This document shows positions 7,798-16,766 of a DNA stretch of 50,972 nt, piece after piece. The notes under the pieces were generated by a model. That model had not been told where the DNA came from, searched no databases, and saw only the letters and a program-made list of their open reading frames with translations. Origin of the DNA: Clostridia bacterium (lineage in GTDB: Bacteria > Bacillota > Clostridia > UMGS1883); contig JAFSGW010000095.1 of assembly GCA_017440585.1 (NCBI GenBank), forward strand, positions 1 through 50,972, in the 5' to 3' direction. Made by a program: the position numbers and the translations under genes. How positions within the stretch are numbered: position 1 is the first letter of the stretch; each line of letters begins with the position of its first letter.

Positions 7798-7918
7798 GCC
7801 AAAAGGCATAAAATCACAGAAAACCCTCGCTGAGTGCGAGGGTTTTCTACATTGATGAAAAGTTTTAACTTTTTCAGGATGTCTTGTGATTTATAAGCTT
7901 GTATTTTCGCCTTTTGGC
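7798..7918. terminator. Bidirectional terminator inside a larger nested inverted repeat
   Basis: The core is a 12-bp stem (7819-7830/7836-7847) flanked by A and T runs, suited to end both the rightward toxin operon and the leftward pectate-lyase operon. It is nested in an 8-bp stem (7811-7818/7885-7892) and an outer perfect 10-bp stem (7798-7807/7909-7918). The nesting is more elaborate than a simple terminator. Confidence 0.6.
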
Positions 7919-7931
7919 GGTCTGGACTATT

Positions 7932-10787
7932 TTAACGGTCCCTTTTTATTGCCAACGGCACCATTTTCTTAATATTGTCCCACACCATAAGCCTGTCACC
8001 GGTGGCAACTGTTCTCTCCACCGTCGCCTTACCTTCTGTAAAGGTAACGGGTGTTGTGGTAACGCTCGTCACCGTGTTATCGCTGCATTTTGCATGTATC
8101 AGCACGCCACTGCTTACGCCCTCAGCCTCTATGGTGATTTTACCGTTTGCATAGCTTATTGTACCCAATTCATTTTCATCCACGGCGTAAACCTCAAGGC
8201 CGTTTATGTAACCGCCGTAGCTTTGTGCACCAATGCTTATTGCCACGTCAAGCACCCCGTCTGTCACATTAACCTCTGTTTCGTAGCTTGCCGCCGAGGT
8301 GGAAAACAAATTGCCGGTATCTTTTCCTTCTATATTAAACCTTGTTCCGTAGCCCGAGTTCCAGCACCCGTAATGCACCTTCACCTTGTACTTACCCTTC
8401 GGAAGCTTTACCTGGAAGGTCATACCGCCCTGCACCTGGTCACTGTAAAGGTTTTCAAAGCCACCTGGCACACCGCCGGGGCCACGCTCCATGTCGTACT
8501 GGCTGTCACCCTCACGGAAGCCGTAACGGGCATCCTCTGTGCACACCGTTGCCGCATTAACCTTTGTATAGCCCTCCTGAACGCTTCCGTTACCAAAGTC
8601 AAAGTAGTACTCAGGCTTTAAAATTTCAAGCCCGTTCACATAGCCGCCGTATGCCTTGTTGCCCTTTTTAATCACAAAGTCAAGCATGCCGTCGGTTATT
8701 TCAATCTCTGTTGTATAGGTCGAAGCATTCGTTGCGGCAAGGTTGCCCGTGTTAACACCTTCAATTGTGAAATTAGTGCCAAAGCTTGTGTTCCAGCAGC
8801 CGTAGTGGATAACCGCTGTGTACTTACCGTTTGGCATTTCCGCACGGAAGGTTGCCTCACCCTGCACCTGGTCACCGTGCAGGTTTTCAAGGCCGGAGGG
8901 GATGTTATATGGGTCACGGTCCATATTGCTCATACCGCTCAAAAAGCCGTAGGGTGAGCTGTCGGTGTAGCTTTTGTCACTTGCTACCTTAACAAATCCC
9001 TCCTGAACGCTTCCGTTACCAAAGTCAAACTTCAAGGGCAGTGCAGGCACCGTCACACTAAAGGAACGGTTAACCGTAAAATCACCGCAGGTTACCGCAG
9101 CTGTAAGGGTAGCGGTTATATCTGCAGTACTTCCTCTCACAACCCTTGTAACATTGTTGTTTTCTATAACTATTGCCCCGGAAGTGCTCTTCCAGGTAAC
9201 CTTCGCCTTATCAATGCTCAAAGGAAGGCTTATATCGCCCTTTTCCTTTACAACATTAGTGTTTATTGTAAGCTTTTCTGCCGCCGCTTTGGCGTTTTCA
9301 TAGTCCTCACCAAGCTCCACCGTTTCAGGAGAGAGGGTTACAACCCCACGGGGGAATGCATTAACAGTAAGGTCATTTATGTAATACTCAATGTTATTGT
9401 AGCCATTGCCCAGGTAGTCGCCCATGGCATCGTTTTTCGAGGTGTCAAGCCCTCTCGCCAGCTCCCACTCGTCGCTCATGCCGTCGTTGTCCGCATCGGT
9501 TATTTCCTTTGTCCACACAGCCTGAGGGTAATAGGCATCGTAATCCATTTCCTTTATCTGATACTTTGCAATTGCATCGTTAAGTGCCGTATCGCTTGAG
9601 GTAAGTGTACTGAAGTCACGTCCGCCCGTAAGGTAGCCCGTGCCCGTCTTTGCCTCCTGCATAACAAGTCGGTCAATGGGAGGTCTTGTTGCTGCACTTA
9701 TGCCTGCACCTGCATAGCTTGTAACTGTTACAAATGCCTCATCAGCCGTTTCTGCATTATATGCAACCGAGGCGTTCTGCCCACGACTGTCATACACCGC
9801 AATGGGGCTTGTTACGCCAATGTCGTTCTTTGTAAGCCCCGTTTCCCTGAACTCAAAGCCGTTCCAGTTATCTGTATGGAAGGAGGAATTATAGTCCGCC
9901 CCCGTGCTTGTTACCATCTTGTTGCCCGTAAGGTAAAAACGGAACTTATGGTAGTCTGTACCGCTACTGAGGTCAACAAATCTGTAACCGCCCGTGGTGG
10001 AAAGCCCCGCCTTGAAGTAGTTGCCAACATAGTTAACCTGCCCGAAGGTCCCGTAGGCTGTCTGATAACCCCAGTTGTATATAACGTTGTTCACGTAGTC
10101 GATAGGTCCCGTGGACTTACCTCTGTAATTACGTGAAATGTTATGTGCAATCATATTGTGGTGCCAGGTATTATTTGCCTTACCAAGCATAATACCAAAT
10201 CCGTGAGCACCCTTTGAATGGTAGGATATGCAGTTGGAAGGTCCTATAAGAGAATACTGCACCGTCTGATTCTGGTTATTTGAATACAATCCGAACTGTT
10301 CATCGTTTGCCCAACCGATTGAGCAATGGTCAATCATGGAGTTGGAGCCCTTGTCACCGCCCCATGCATCACATTCGCTGGAACCGTTTTCACCCGGACG
10401 CGAGGACACAAAGCGGATAATAATGTTGTCACCGCCCATGCCTATCTTACCGCCACGAAGGGTAATACCTCCGCCACCGGGAGCTGTCTGACCTGCAATT
10501 GTAATATTGCCCTTAACAACCACGTCCGACTTTAAGTTAACCGTACCGCCCACGTCGAACACAACAATTCTGTTTGAAGCAGAAACAGCATCACGGAAGG
10601 ACCCTGCACCGCTGTCGTTAAGGTTTGTAACGTGGTAAACCGAGCCCCCTCTGCCGCCTGTGGCATACCTTCCTGCACCCTCGGCACCGGGGAAAGCTAT
10701 AATAGGTTCAGCCCCCATTGCCGTAAGCTGTGGCATAACCGCCACAACCATTGTAAAAATTATAAATAACGATAAAATCTTTTTCAT
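7932..10787 (-). CDS. Secreted pectate lyase (PL1-like) with tandem carbohydrate-binding domains
   Basis: This encodes 951 residues with a signal peptide (1-26); AGGAG (10795-10799) lies 7 nt upstream. The N-terminal motifs AFPGAEGAGRYATGGRGG and VTNLNDSGAGSFRDAV, and a right-handed beta-helix to about residue 330, are typical of pectate lyases that cleave polygalacturonate by beta-elimination. A calcium-type motif DADNDGMSDEWE (431-442) follows. Next comes an atrophied Ig-like domain (about 500-580). Two tandem copies of a galactose-binding-like domain (about 585-730 and 740-870) start FDFGNGSVQEG and contain YGCWN and YGGY(V/I)NGLE, and a short beta-rich tail ends the protein. It is the last gene of the leftward operon, 24 nt after the CE12 esterase gene. 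The exact PL family is inferred from motifs. Confidence 0.85.
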   Translation of the reverse strand: MKKILSLFIIFTMVVAVMPQLTAMGAEPIIAFPGAEGAGRYATGGRGGSVYHVTNLNDSGAGSFRDAVSASNRIVVFDVGGTVNLKSDVVVKGNITIAGQTAPGGGGITLRGGKIGMGGDNIIIRFVSSRPGENGSSECDAWGGDKGSNSMIDHCSIGWANDEQFGLYSNNQNQTVQYSLIGPSNCISYHSKGAHGFGIMLGKANNTWHHNMIAHNISRNYRGKSTGPIDYVNNVIYNWGYQTAYGTFGQVNYVGNYFKAGLSTTGGYRFVDLSSGTDYHKFRFYLTGNKMVTSTGADYNSSFHTDNWNGFEFRETGLTKNDIGVTSPIAVYDSRGQNASVAYNAETADEAFVTVTSYAGAGISAATRPPIDRLVMQEAKTGTGYLTGGRDFSTLTSSDTALNDAIAKYQIKEMDYDAYYPQAVWTKEITDADNDGMSDEWELARGLDTSKNDAMGDYLGNGYNNIEYYINDLTVNAFPRGVVTLSPETVELGEDYENAKAAAEKLTINTNVVKEKGDISLPLSIDKAKVTWKSTSGAIVIENNNVTRVVRGSTADITATLTAAVTCGDFTVNRSFSVTVPALPLKFDFGNGSVQEGFVKVASDKSYTDSSPYGFLSGMSNMDRDPYNIPSGLENLHGDQVQGEATFRAEMPNGKYTAVIHYGCWNTSFGTNFTIEGVNTGNLAATNASTYTTEIEITDGMLDFVIKKGNKAYGGYVNGLEILKPEYYFDFGNGSVQEGYTKVNAATVCTEDARYGFREGDSQYDMERGPGGVPGGFENLYSDQVQGGMTFQVKLPKGKYKVKVHYGCWNSGYGTRFNIEGKDTGNLFSTSAASYETEVNVTDGVLDVAISIGAQSYGGYINGLEVYAVDENELGTISYANGKITIEAEGVSSGVLIHAKCSDNTVTSVTTTPVTFTEGKATVERTVATGDRLMVWDNIKKMVPLAIKRDR

Positions 10788-10811
10788 CTTACTGCTCCTG
10801 ATTATTCTGCA

Positions 10812-13800
10812 CTAAAATACCGTCGCCTTTATCTCGCCGACATGCTCTGTTTCAAAGGTAACTGTTCCTTCGCCCTTTTCATCAAGCAGAACATTTTTTG
10901 TGTAAACAGCCTTAAGGCTACCGTTTTCATAAATTCCTGCCACTAAAAGCCTCTTTCCGCTCTTGTCGCTCTTTATAGTCACCGTAACACTTTTTCCCTC
11001 TCTTTTAATTTCACATTGGGAAGCCGTCTCACCATCGTCACGCACCATGAAGGAGTAAAGCTCCTGCTCTGCAGAGGAATAACCATAGGTTGCACTTATT
11101 TTCTCAATGCCTCCCCCTGTTATCCCTACAGATTCCACCCAAAACTCATCATTTGTCACATGGTTTTTTACGCTTCCGGTCATGATTTTCTGGTCAAAAT
11201 CAAAGGAAATTGTCACCTCATATATGTCATTTACTCCCTTATAGTCGCCCGAAATCACCGTTTCTTCCCCATTCTGCGGAGCAAAGCTTATACCGTCCTT
11301 ACCCTTCGCCCTTATGGAAAACAAGGCATTACCGCTCTCGTCAAGAAGCTCAAATGCAGAGTTTCTGCCCTTGGCAGTGTCCACATTGCTCTTCCACATA
11401 AAGCGAACCGTAAGCTTTTTAAGGCTCTTTATGCCTTCATCAAGGGCTTTTACCGAGCTCTGACGGTTAGCCGTGCCAACCCCCGTTAAAAGGTAAAGCC
11501 TGCCCTCTCCTGCCCTTACCTCTTTGTCGAAGCCCCAGGTGTCGTTGTTGTCAAATTCCTCATAAATAAGGTATTTTCCGTCATTCTCAAAAATGAGCTC
11601 AACCTTGTTTTCGCCCTCAGGAAGAAGGCTTTCTATAACCTCATTACGGGCTTCCTTTAAAAGGTAAACCTCCTTGTAGCCGTCCTTTTCAAGAACGATG
11701 GGCTCCTTCAGCTTTTCATCAAGAGTAAACTTCATTTCCTCGTGAAGCTTTCTGCCGTTTATGTCTGTATTAAAGCTTTCGCTCTTAATAATTTTTCCCT
11801 TATTATCGGAAAATTCTACCGTAACGCTTGTTTTCGGGGTCTGCTTGGCAAACTTGGCAGTAACATCAAAGCTGTCATAAAGCCTTACCTCAATCTCTTC
11901 CATAACGGAATACTCCTCGCCATCTCTGTACCAGCCCATGAACCTGCCCTCGGGGTTACTTACAGCCGTAAGCTTTACCGTGTCTCCCGCAGCTTTTTCC
12001 TTATTGCCTGTGCTTTCGCCTCCAATAAGAACAGAGCCGTATTCTGCCCCTTCTGTAGCCACACTTACCATAACCTTTGTTTTATCGTAAAGGTTGCACT
12101 TTGCACCCCAGAGAGAGGAAAGCATTATTTCCGCATTACCCTCGCCCGTTATAACAAAGCGGTACATATTATCTGCCTCAGGTGCGATAAAGCTGCGGTA
12201 AGCATCAAGAAGCACTTCTTTTTCCGCTTCTCCAAGCTTTACCTTAAGCTTGCCTTCATCCATGTCAAGCACAGCGGAAACCGTGTTCCACTCGCCTGCT
12301 TTCAGCGTGCCCACAGCTTCGCCATTTAACATAACTGTTCCGTTATTAATTTCAAAAAGGGTTACGTTGTAGCCCTGAGCGAAGGGCACACTGCCTCTCC
12401 AGCCATTTGCAAGGGTGAACTTCACCTTGCCTGTGGCATTTTTAACGTCCACGCCAAACTCGTATCTGCCACCTGTGCCCACCGCTACCGCAAGAGCACG
12501 GGAAAGGCTGAAGCCGTTGCCCCTAAGGCTTACAAGACTCTTTTCACCTTCGTAGCCAAGACTGTTTTCCGAAAGATTGCCGCCAAAGCCCCAGTCACCG
12601 CTTCCCGTCAGGGTGTTGTAGCCGTAATATTCAAATTTTTCGACATCACCGTCTGCTGTTCTTAAAACATGCTCCGAATATTTGCCGGGTGTATAGTCCT
12701 TTGAGAAGGGCTTTATACCCTCAAGCTTTTTATCGCCGTCTGCCATATCAACCCCTGCCATATAAACTCTGTAGGGTGCACCATCCACGACTGCTCTCTC
12801 GCCCTCTTTAAATTCAAGGGTATAAAGGCTTCCGTCCTTTGCGGCAGAGTTATCAATGTGGCTTTCAATTGTGCTCTGGTAAGTTTTACCGTCCATTTCA
12901 ACAAATGCCGCAGCATAGCTTGAAAGAGCATCCTTGTCAAGAAGCTTACACATTACACGAACAATTTCGTTCTTTTCATTTATTTCCACATTTGTAATTT
13001 CAAGGGGGTATTCATACTTTATCTTACCGCTCCAGTATGCCCACGCGTTGTTTGCAGGGAAGCCCTTGTCCATAATGCCCTGGTCAACGGGGGTCGGTGT
13101 TTCGCTCCTTCCCTCCTTAAACCTTGTAAGAAGAGGCTTAAGAGCAGGGTATGCTTCACAATCGGCATTTTCAAAGAACAAATATGCAAGGTTTTCCGCA
13201 CCGACATCGTTTGGGTGTGTATGGTCAACATCCTTTGCACCCCGTCCTGCCTGGAAGTAGAAGTACACAAGCTTCTTTTCGTTTGTATACTGCTGACCGC
13301 CCACATTGCCTTCCTTTGTTCTTTTACCGAACCATTCAAGGCTTGGTGCATTAAGGTCAACAAATGCTATTTTTTCGTCGGGGTTTGCATTAAGCTTTGT
13401 GTCAACAAATTTTTTCGCTGCATCGGAAAAGCCCTTAAGGGAAGAATACCACGTATTTGTTGCGGCATCGTAATTATTTATACGGTCAATGGGGCCTACA
13501 AGAATAAGTGTTGCCCCAACCTTTTTGCACACGTCGTAATACTTTCCTATAACGCTTTCGTAGCCTGCTACGCCGTCACCTTTGTGGTTATGGCCGTATT
13601 CGACCCACAAAAAGTCCCCTTCCTTTATCCTTGACTTAACCACATTGAAATGGTTGTTGTCGTGAGCGGAAAGACCGCCCTCGCCCTCGTTTACAACGGC
13701 AATTGTTTCTGTCAGGTATTTTGTAACACCTGTGCCCACGCCCGTGTAGGTATTAAGGGGGAAGAAAGGCAAGCCACCGCCACCGTCTGTTACGGTGGAG

Positions 13801-14486
13801 TCGCCCAATATCCAGAGGGTGGGTGCTGTGGGTATTTCTTCAATCACAAGCTTTTCCAAGGCTGCATTTTCGCCTAAAAGGCACACACTTAAATACTTAT
13901 CCTCATAAAGCCCCTTCGGGTCGGACTTTTCGTAGTAAACAGGTGTAACACGTACAGTAAATTCACTCTCCACCCTTTCCCCGGGGGCTATTTTCTTTTT
14001 TGTGAATATGGGGTGCTTTCTTTCGGTGTAAAGTGATGCTTCGGCACCCGTTTTTCCGTCCAAGGTTGTAACGGTTGCCTTTATTTTGTAATAAGCTTCA
14101 CCCTCGCTCTTTAAAGCAAACCTTACGGGGTAATAGTCACCGCTGTTAAACTCTGTAACAGCCTCGTTTGTAATTCCAAGGGAGCCCACGCCGTTTTTTG
14201 TTGCAGAAAGCTTTATAACCTGCCCCATAACCTGGTCAAAGCCATCAATTCTGCCACCGTGAAGGCGGTAATCCTTTTCGTTTGTGCCTATAAAGCCGTA
14301 GGGACGGTTATCGTTATTTATAACATGCATATCGGGAGTAACGGATATATAGCCGTCCTTACTTGTCCCGTCTGCCGTAAAATCAAACTTCCACACCTTT
14401 AATCCCTCCGCTTTTGCCCCGCAGGGCACAGAAATAACAGTTGTAAAAATAAAAACTGCAAGTAGATAAGCCAATAGTTTTTTCAT
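10812..14486 (-). CDS. Secreted rhamnogalacturonan acetylesterase-like protein (CE12/SGNH) with accessory domains
   Basis: This encodes 1224 residues with a signal peptide (1-26). An N-terminal galactose-binding-like domain (about 30-215, beginning KFDF and containing RPYGF) precedes the SGNH hydrolase. Its motifs are GDSTVTD (Ser230), YGHN (Asn300) and DHTHPND (Asp421, His424), matching CE12 enzymes that remove acetyl groups from rhamnogalacturonan I. The rest holds beta-sandwich or LamG-like modules, an InlB-type repeat containing FMGWYRDGEEYS, and a C-terminal LamG-like domain. At 1224 residues it is far longer than stand-alone CE12 enzymes. The gene starts 11 nt after the solute-binding protein gene, so deacetylation, lyase cleavage and capture are co-expressed. 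The exact ester substrate is inferred. Confidence 0.85.
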   Translation of the reverse strand: MKKLLAYLLAVFIFTTVISVPCGAKAEGLKVWKFDFTADGTSKDGYISVTPDMHVINNDNRPYGFIGTNEKDYRLHGGRIDGFDQVMGQVIKLSATKNGVGSLGITNEAVTEFNSGDYYPVRFALKSEGEAYYKIKATVTTLDGKTGAEASLYTERKHPIFTKKKIAPGERVESEFTVRVTPVYYEKSDPKGLYEDKYLSVCLLGENAALEKLVIEEIPTAPTLWILGDSTVTDGGGGLPFFPLNTYTGVGTGVTKYLTETIAVVNEGEGGLSAHDNNHFNVVKSRIKEGDFLWVEYGHNHKGDGVAGYESVIGKYYDVCKKVGATLILVGPIDRINNYDAATNTWYSSLKGFSDAAKKFVDTKLNANPDEKIAFVDLNAPSLEWFGKRTKEGNVGGQQYTNEKKLVYFYFQAGRGAKDVDHTHPNDVGAENLAYLFFENADCEAYPALKPLLTRFKEGRSETPTPVDQGIMDKGFPANNAWAYWSGKIKYEYPLEITNVEINEKNEIVRVMCKLLDKDALSSYAAAFVEMDGKTYQSTIESHIDNSAAKDGSLYTLEFKEGERAVVDGAPYRVYMAGVDMADGDKKLEGIKPFSKDYTPGKYSEHVLRTADGDVEKFEYYGYNTLTGSGDWGFGGNLSENSLGYEGEKSLVSLRGNGFSLSRALAVAVGTGGRYEFGVDVKNATGKVKFTLANGWRGSVPFAQGYNVTLFEINNGTVMLNGEAVGTLKAGEWNTVSAVLDMDEGKLKVKLGEAEKEVLLDAYRSFIAPEADNMYRFVITGEGNAEIMLSSLWGAKCNLYDKTKVMVSVATEGAEYGSVLIGGESTGNKEKAAGDTVKLTAVSNPEGRFMGWYRDGEEYSVMEEIEVRLYDSFDVTAKFAKQTPKTSVTVEFSDNKGKIIKSESFNTDINGRKLHEEMKFTLDEKLKEPIVLEKDGYKEVYLLKEARNEVIESLLPEGENKVELIFENDGKYLIYEEFDNNDTWGFDKEVRAGEGRLYLLTGVGTANRQSSVKALDEGIKSLKKLTVRFMWKSNVDTAKGRNSAFELLDESGNALFSIRAKGKDGISFAPQNGEETVISGDYKGVNDIYEVTISFDFDQKIMTGSVKNHVTNDEFWVESVGITGGGIEKISATYGYSSAEQELYSFMVRDDGETASQCEIKREGKSVTVTIKSDKSGKRLLVAGIYENGSLKAVYTKNVLLDEKGEGTVTFETEHVGEIKATVF

Positions 14487-14497
14487 TTTCTCATCCC

Positions 14498-16588
14498 CTA
14501 TTTAACTTCAACAAAGGTTTCTGCCTCGGTTTTATTTCCTGCAAAATCAGTTACATGTAATTTTATGGGATAAATACCGGGTTTTGTAACGTCAATCTCC
14601 TCCACATTTGCACTTACAAATGCCTTAAGGTCAATACCCGTCACGTCCTCAGCTTTTGTGACGAAAAGGTCTGCCCAATTTACCGCTGATGTGTCTGTTT
14701 CAAGAGCAAGTGTCGGGAGCGACTCCTTCAGCTCCAAAATGGGAGGCTCAGTGTTATTTTCATCGTAAACATAAATGTCGAACTTCTTTTCAGCGGTGTT
14801 ATTATAGCGGTCGGTTACTCTTATGTAAACACCCTCCTTATATTCTCCTGCCTTGTTAAAGTTTACAGTATCGGTTTTTATTTCAAGCCTGCCCTTTTCA
14901 AAGGGGTGCTCTCTGTCCTCCTCAGCAGGGGGATTTGCTTTAAGAAGGAAGTGTCCCCTTTCTCTTTTGAACTCATAGGTACCGTCAACATTGTCGTTCA
15001 TTGTTATAATTTCGCTCCAGTTGATCTCTTTGCGTTTTGTACCCACGGGGAAAACAAGAGGTACGGAATAATTTATCTGGTTTATGCCCGGCGCAACATT
15101 GTCAATTGCATCCTCTGTTTTCAAAGCCTCCGAAACAGAAGATATCCTTTCATAAATGCCGTTAATTTTTGCCCTTAATGCAACGGGATATGCAGGTGAG
15201 CCGTCAAGCCCATACACAGCCTTTCCGAAAATATCCATATTAAATGGTCCGAAAAGGTTCATTATTTCACCCGTTTCGTTGCAGGGCGCTTCGCTCATCA
15301 CTTTAAAAATTTCAAGGTTTCCGTCACCTATCACAGGGTGGAAAATATCAAGCCCGTAGCCTAAAGCATCTGTCTCAAGGTTTGCTTTTCTGTATTCCGT
15401 GATAGAATCTACCCTCGCCATGCTTTTGTAATACTCTATGTTATACATTACAAAGGCGTTGATTGCAAGCCTTGACTCCTCCTTGGAAAAGCCCTTCACC
15501 ACAGCCATGCTGTCCACTGCAGGAATAGGTACACTGTATTCTGTTTTGCCGGGAACATAGTCACCCTCGTAAGGAATGCGGTCACTTCGTGGAAAGAAAA
15601 TTATGCCCATGCTTTCCCCTCGCTTTGCAAGGGTACCGCCAATACCGCCCATTCTCCATCTTGCACCATTCATAAACACACTTGCACCCGCCTCAAAGCT
15701 GTTGCAGGTAGCAGAGTTACCGTTGTTGTTGCTTTTGCCGTACTGGGCAGAGCTGCACACTATAAGCTCTCTGTTCATTAAGTCGATAAGATATTCCGCC
15801 GCTTCAATTGCCTCGGGGGTATCAACACCTAAGGTGTTACCGTCATAAATATGGGAACCGTTGGAGTGAATTGCCTGCTGCAGCAGGTGCATGTAGTTTG
15901 TGTCATAGGGCACAATTTCTCTGCCGTTTGTGCCCTTCTTGCCTTTATAGAATGCCTGGATTTTTGTAAGATAGTCCTCAAAGACGCTCCAGGTCCACTT
16001 ACCCTGCTTGTAAAGGGTGTAGGGGTAAATTGTGTTTCCCTCTTCATCCTTTAAGTCGGGTACTGCTTCTATCATGGTTGCATTGTAGCAAAGGGGCCAG
16101 TCTGTTATAACGTCGGGCATGGGTCGGAAGAAATAGTATTTCCCGTAAAACTCCGGACGAAGCATCCACTCTGTATCAGGTGTTTGGAAAATGTCGATAT
16201 AATCGTCCAGAGGTTGAAGAACGTTCTGCCTTAAAACGTTTGCAAGGCTGCCCGTGGATATATTTGCAAGATGACAGATAGGGTCCCCTGCAAGCACGCT
16301 CTGCAAAATGTCCTGAGTGGAGGAATTGGGCCAGGTTACCCACTGAATGTCCACCCCGTATTTTTCCATTACGGCATCAAGTGCCTTAAGCCCTGCCTGC
16401 TCCTGCTGAAAGGTTTTGTAGCTTTCGCCCGTAACGGGGTTACGCCATCTGGGGTCGTCTCCCACGCCGTGTGTACCTATGTAAATGGTGTCCACACTGC
16501 TCTGCACCGCTTCCTTTTTAGTGCAGCCACAGAGAAGCCCCATAAGAGCAATTACCGCCAACAAAGCACATACTATCCTTTTTTTCAT
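14498..16588 (-). CDS. Sugar-binding lipoprotein (extracellular solute-binding protein, family 1) with C-terminal Ig-like domains
   Basis: This encodes 696 residues. ATG 16588 is preferred over the in-frame ATG 16603 because GGAGG lies 8 nt upstream of the former and overlaps the latter. A lipobox (LLCGC, Cys about 22) gives a lipid-anchored protein. The body resembles ABC-transporter sugar-binding proteins with aromatic-rich ligand regions (WPNSS, WMLRPEFYGKYYFF, GKWTWSVFEDYL). Residues about 530-696 form two beta-sandwich or Ig-like domains with RVTDRYNNTAEKKF and VTDFAGNKTEAET motifs, which are not normal for this family. It is first in the operon with the CE12 and pectate lyase genes, but no permease genes are adjacent. 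It probably captures pectic oligosaccharides, either for a distant transporter or to tether substrate. Confidence 0.82.
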   Translation of the reverse strand: MKKRIVCALLAVIALMGLLCGCTKKEAVQSSVDTIYIGTHGVGDDPRWRNPVTGESYKTFQQEQAGLKALDAVMEKYGVDIQWVTWPNSSTQDILQSVLAGDPICHLANISTGSLANVLRQNVLQPLDDYIDIFQTPDTEWMLRPEFYGKYYFFRPMPDVITDWPLCYNATMIEAVPDLKDEEGNTIYPYTLYKQGKWTWSVFEDYLTKIQAFYKGKKGTNGREIVPYDTNYMHLLQQAIHSNGSHIYDGNTLGVDTPEAIEAAEYLIDLMNRELIVCSSAQYGKSNNNGNSATCNSFEAGASVFMNGARWRMGGIGGTLAKRGESMGIIFFPRSDRIPYEGDYVPGKTEYSVPIPAVDSMAVVKGFSKEESRLAINAFVMYNIEYYKSMARVDSITEYRKANLETDALGYGLDIFHPVIGDGNLEIFKVMSEAPCNETGEIMNLFGPFNMDIFGKAVYGLDGSPAYPVALRAKINGIYERISSVSEALKTEDAIDNVAPGINQINYSVPLVFPVGTKRKEINWSEIITMNDNVDGTYEFKRERGHFLLKANPPAEEDREHPFEKGRLEIKTDTVNFNKAGEYKEGVYIRVTDRYNNTAEKKFDIYVYDENNTEPPILELKESLPTLALETDTSAVNWADLFVTKAEDVTGIDLKAFVSANVEEIDVTKPGIYPIKLHVTDFAGNKTEAETFVEVK

Positions 16589-16729
16589 TTTCTCATCCTC
16601 CACTTATTTCTCTATATTATAAAATATTGTTTTATACACCTTTTCATTTTTTATTATATCAATATATCACCATCATTCATATTGGATAATGTTGCATAAA
16701 TTATTATAAATGGTGCACCCCCCTGCAAA

Positions 16730-16766
16730 AAAGAAAGAGGCTTTTAAAGCCTCTTTCTTTTTTTAG
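16730..16766 (-). terminator. Intrinsic terminator of the metallophosphoesterase gene
   Basis: A 14-bp stem (16730-16743/16747-16760, loop 16744-16746) begins next to the stop codon of the leftward gene ending at 16763. On the - strand it is followed by a T run. Confidence 0.85.

Noticed and set aside
7899..8621. 240-codon rightward frame opposite the pectate lyase gene
   Set aside because: It is antisense to a well-supported gene, has an unusual cysteine/histidine-rich composition typical of a shadow frame, and no ribosome site.
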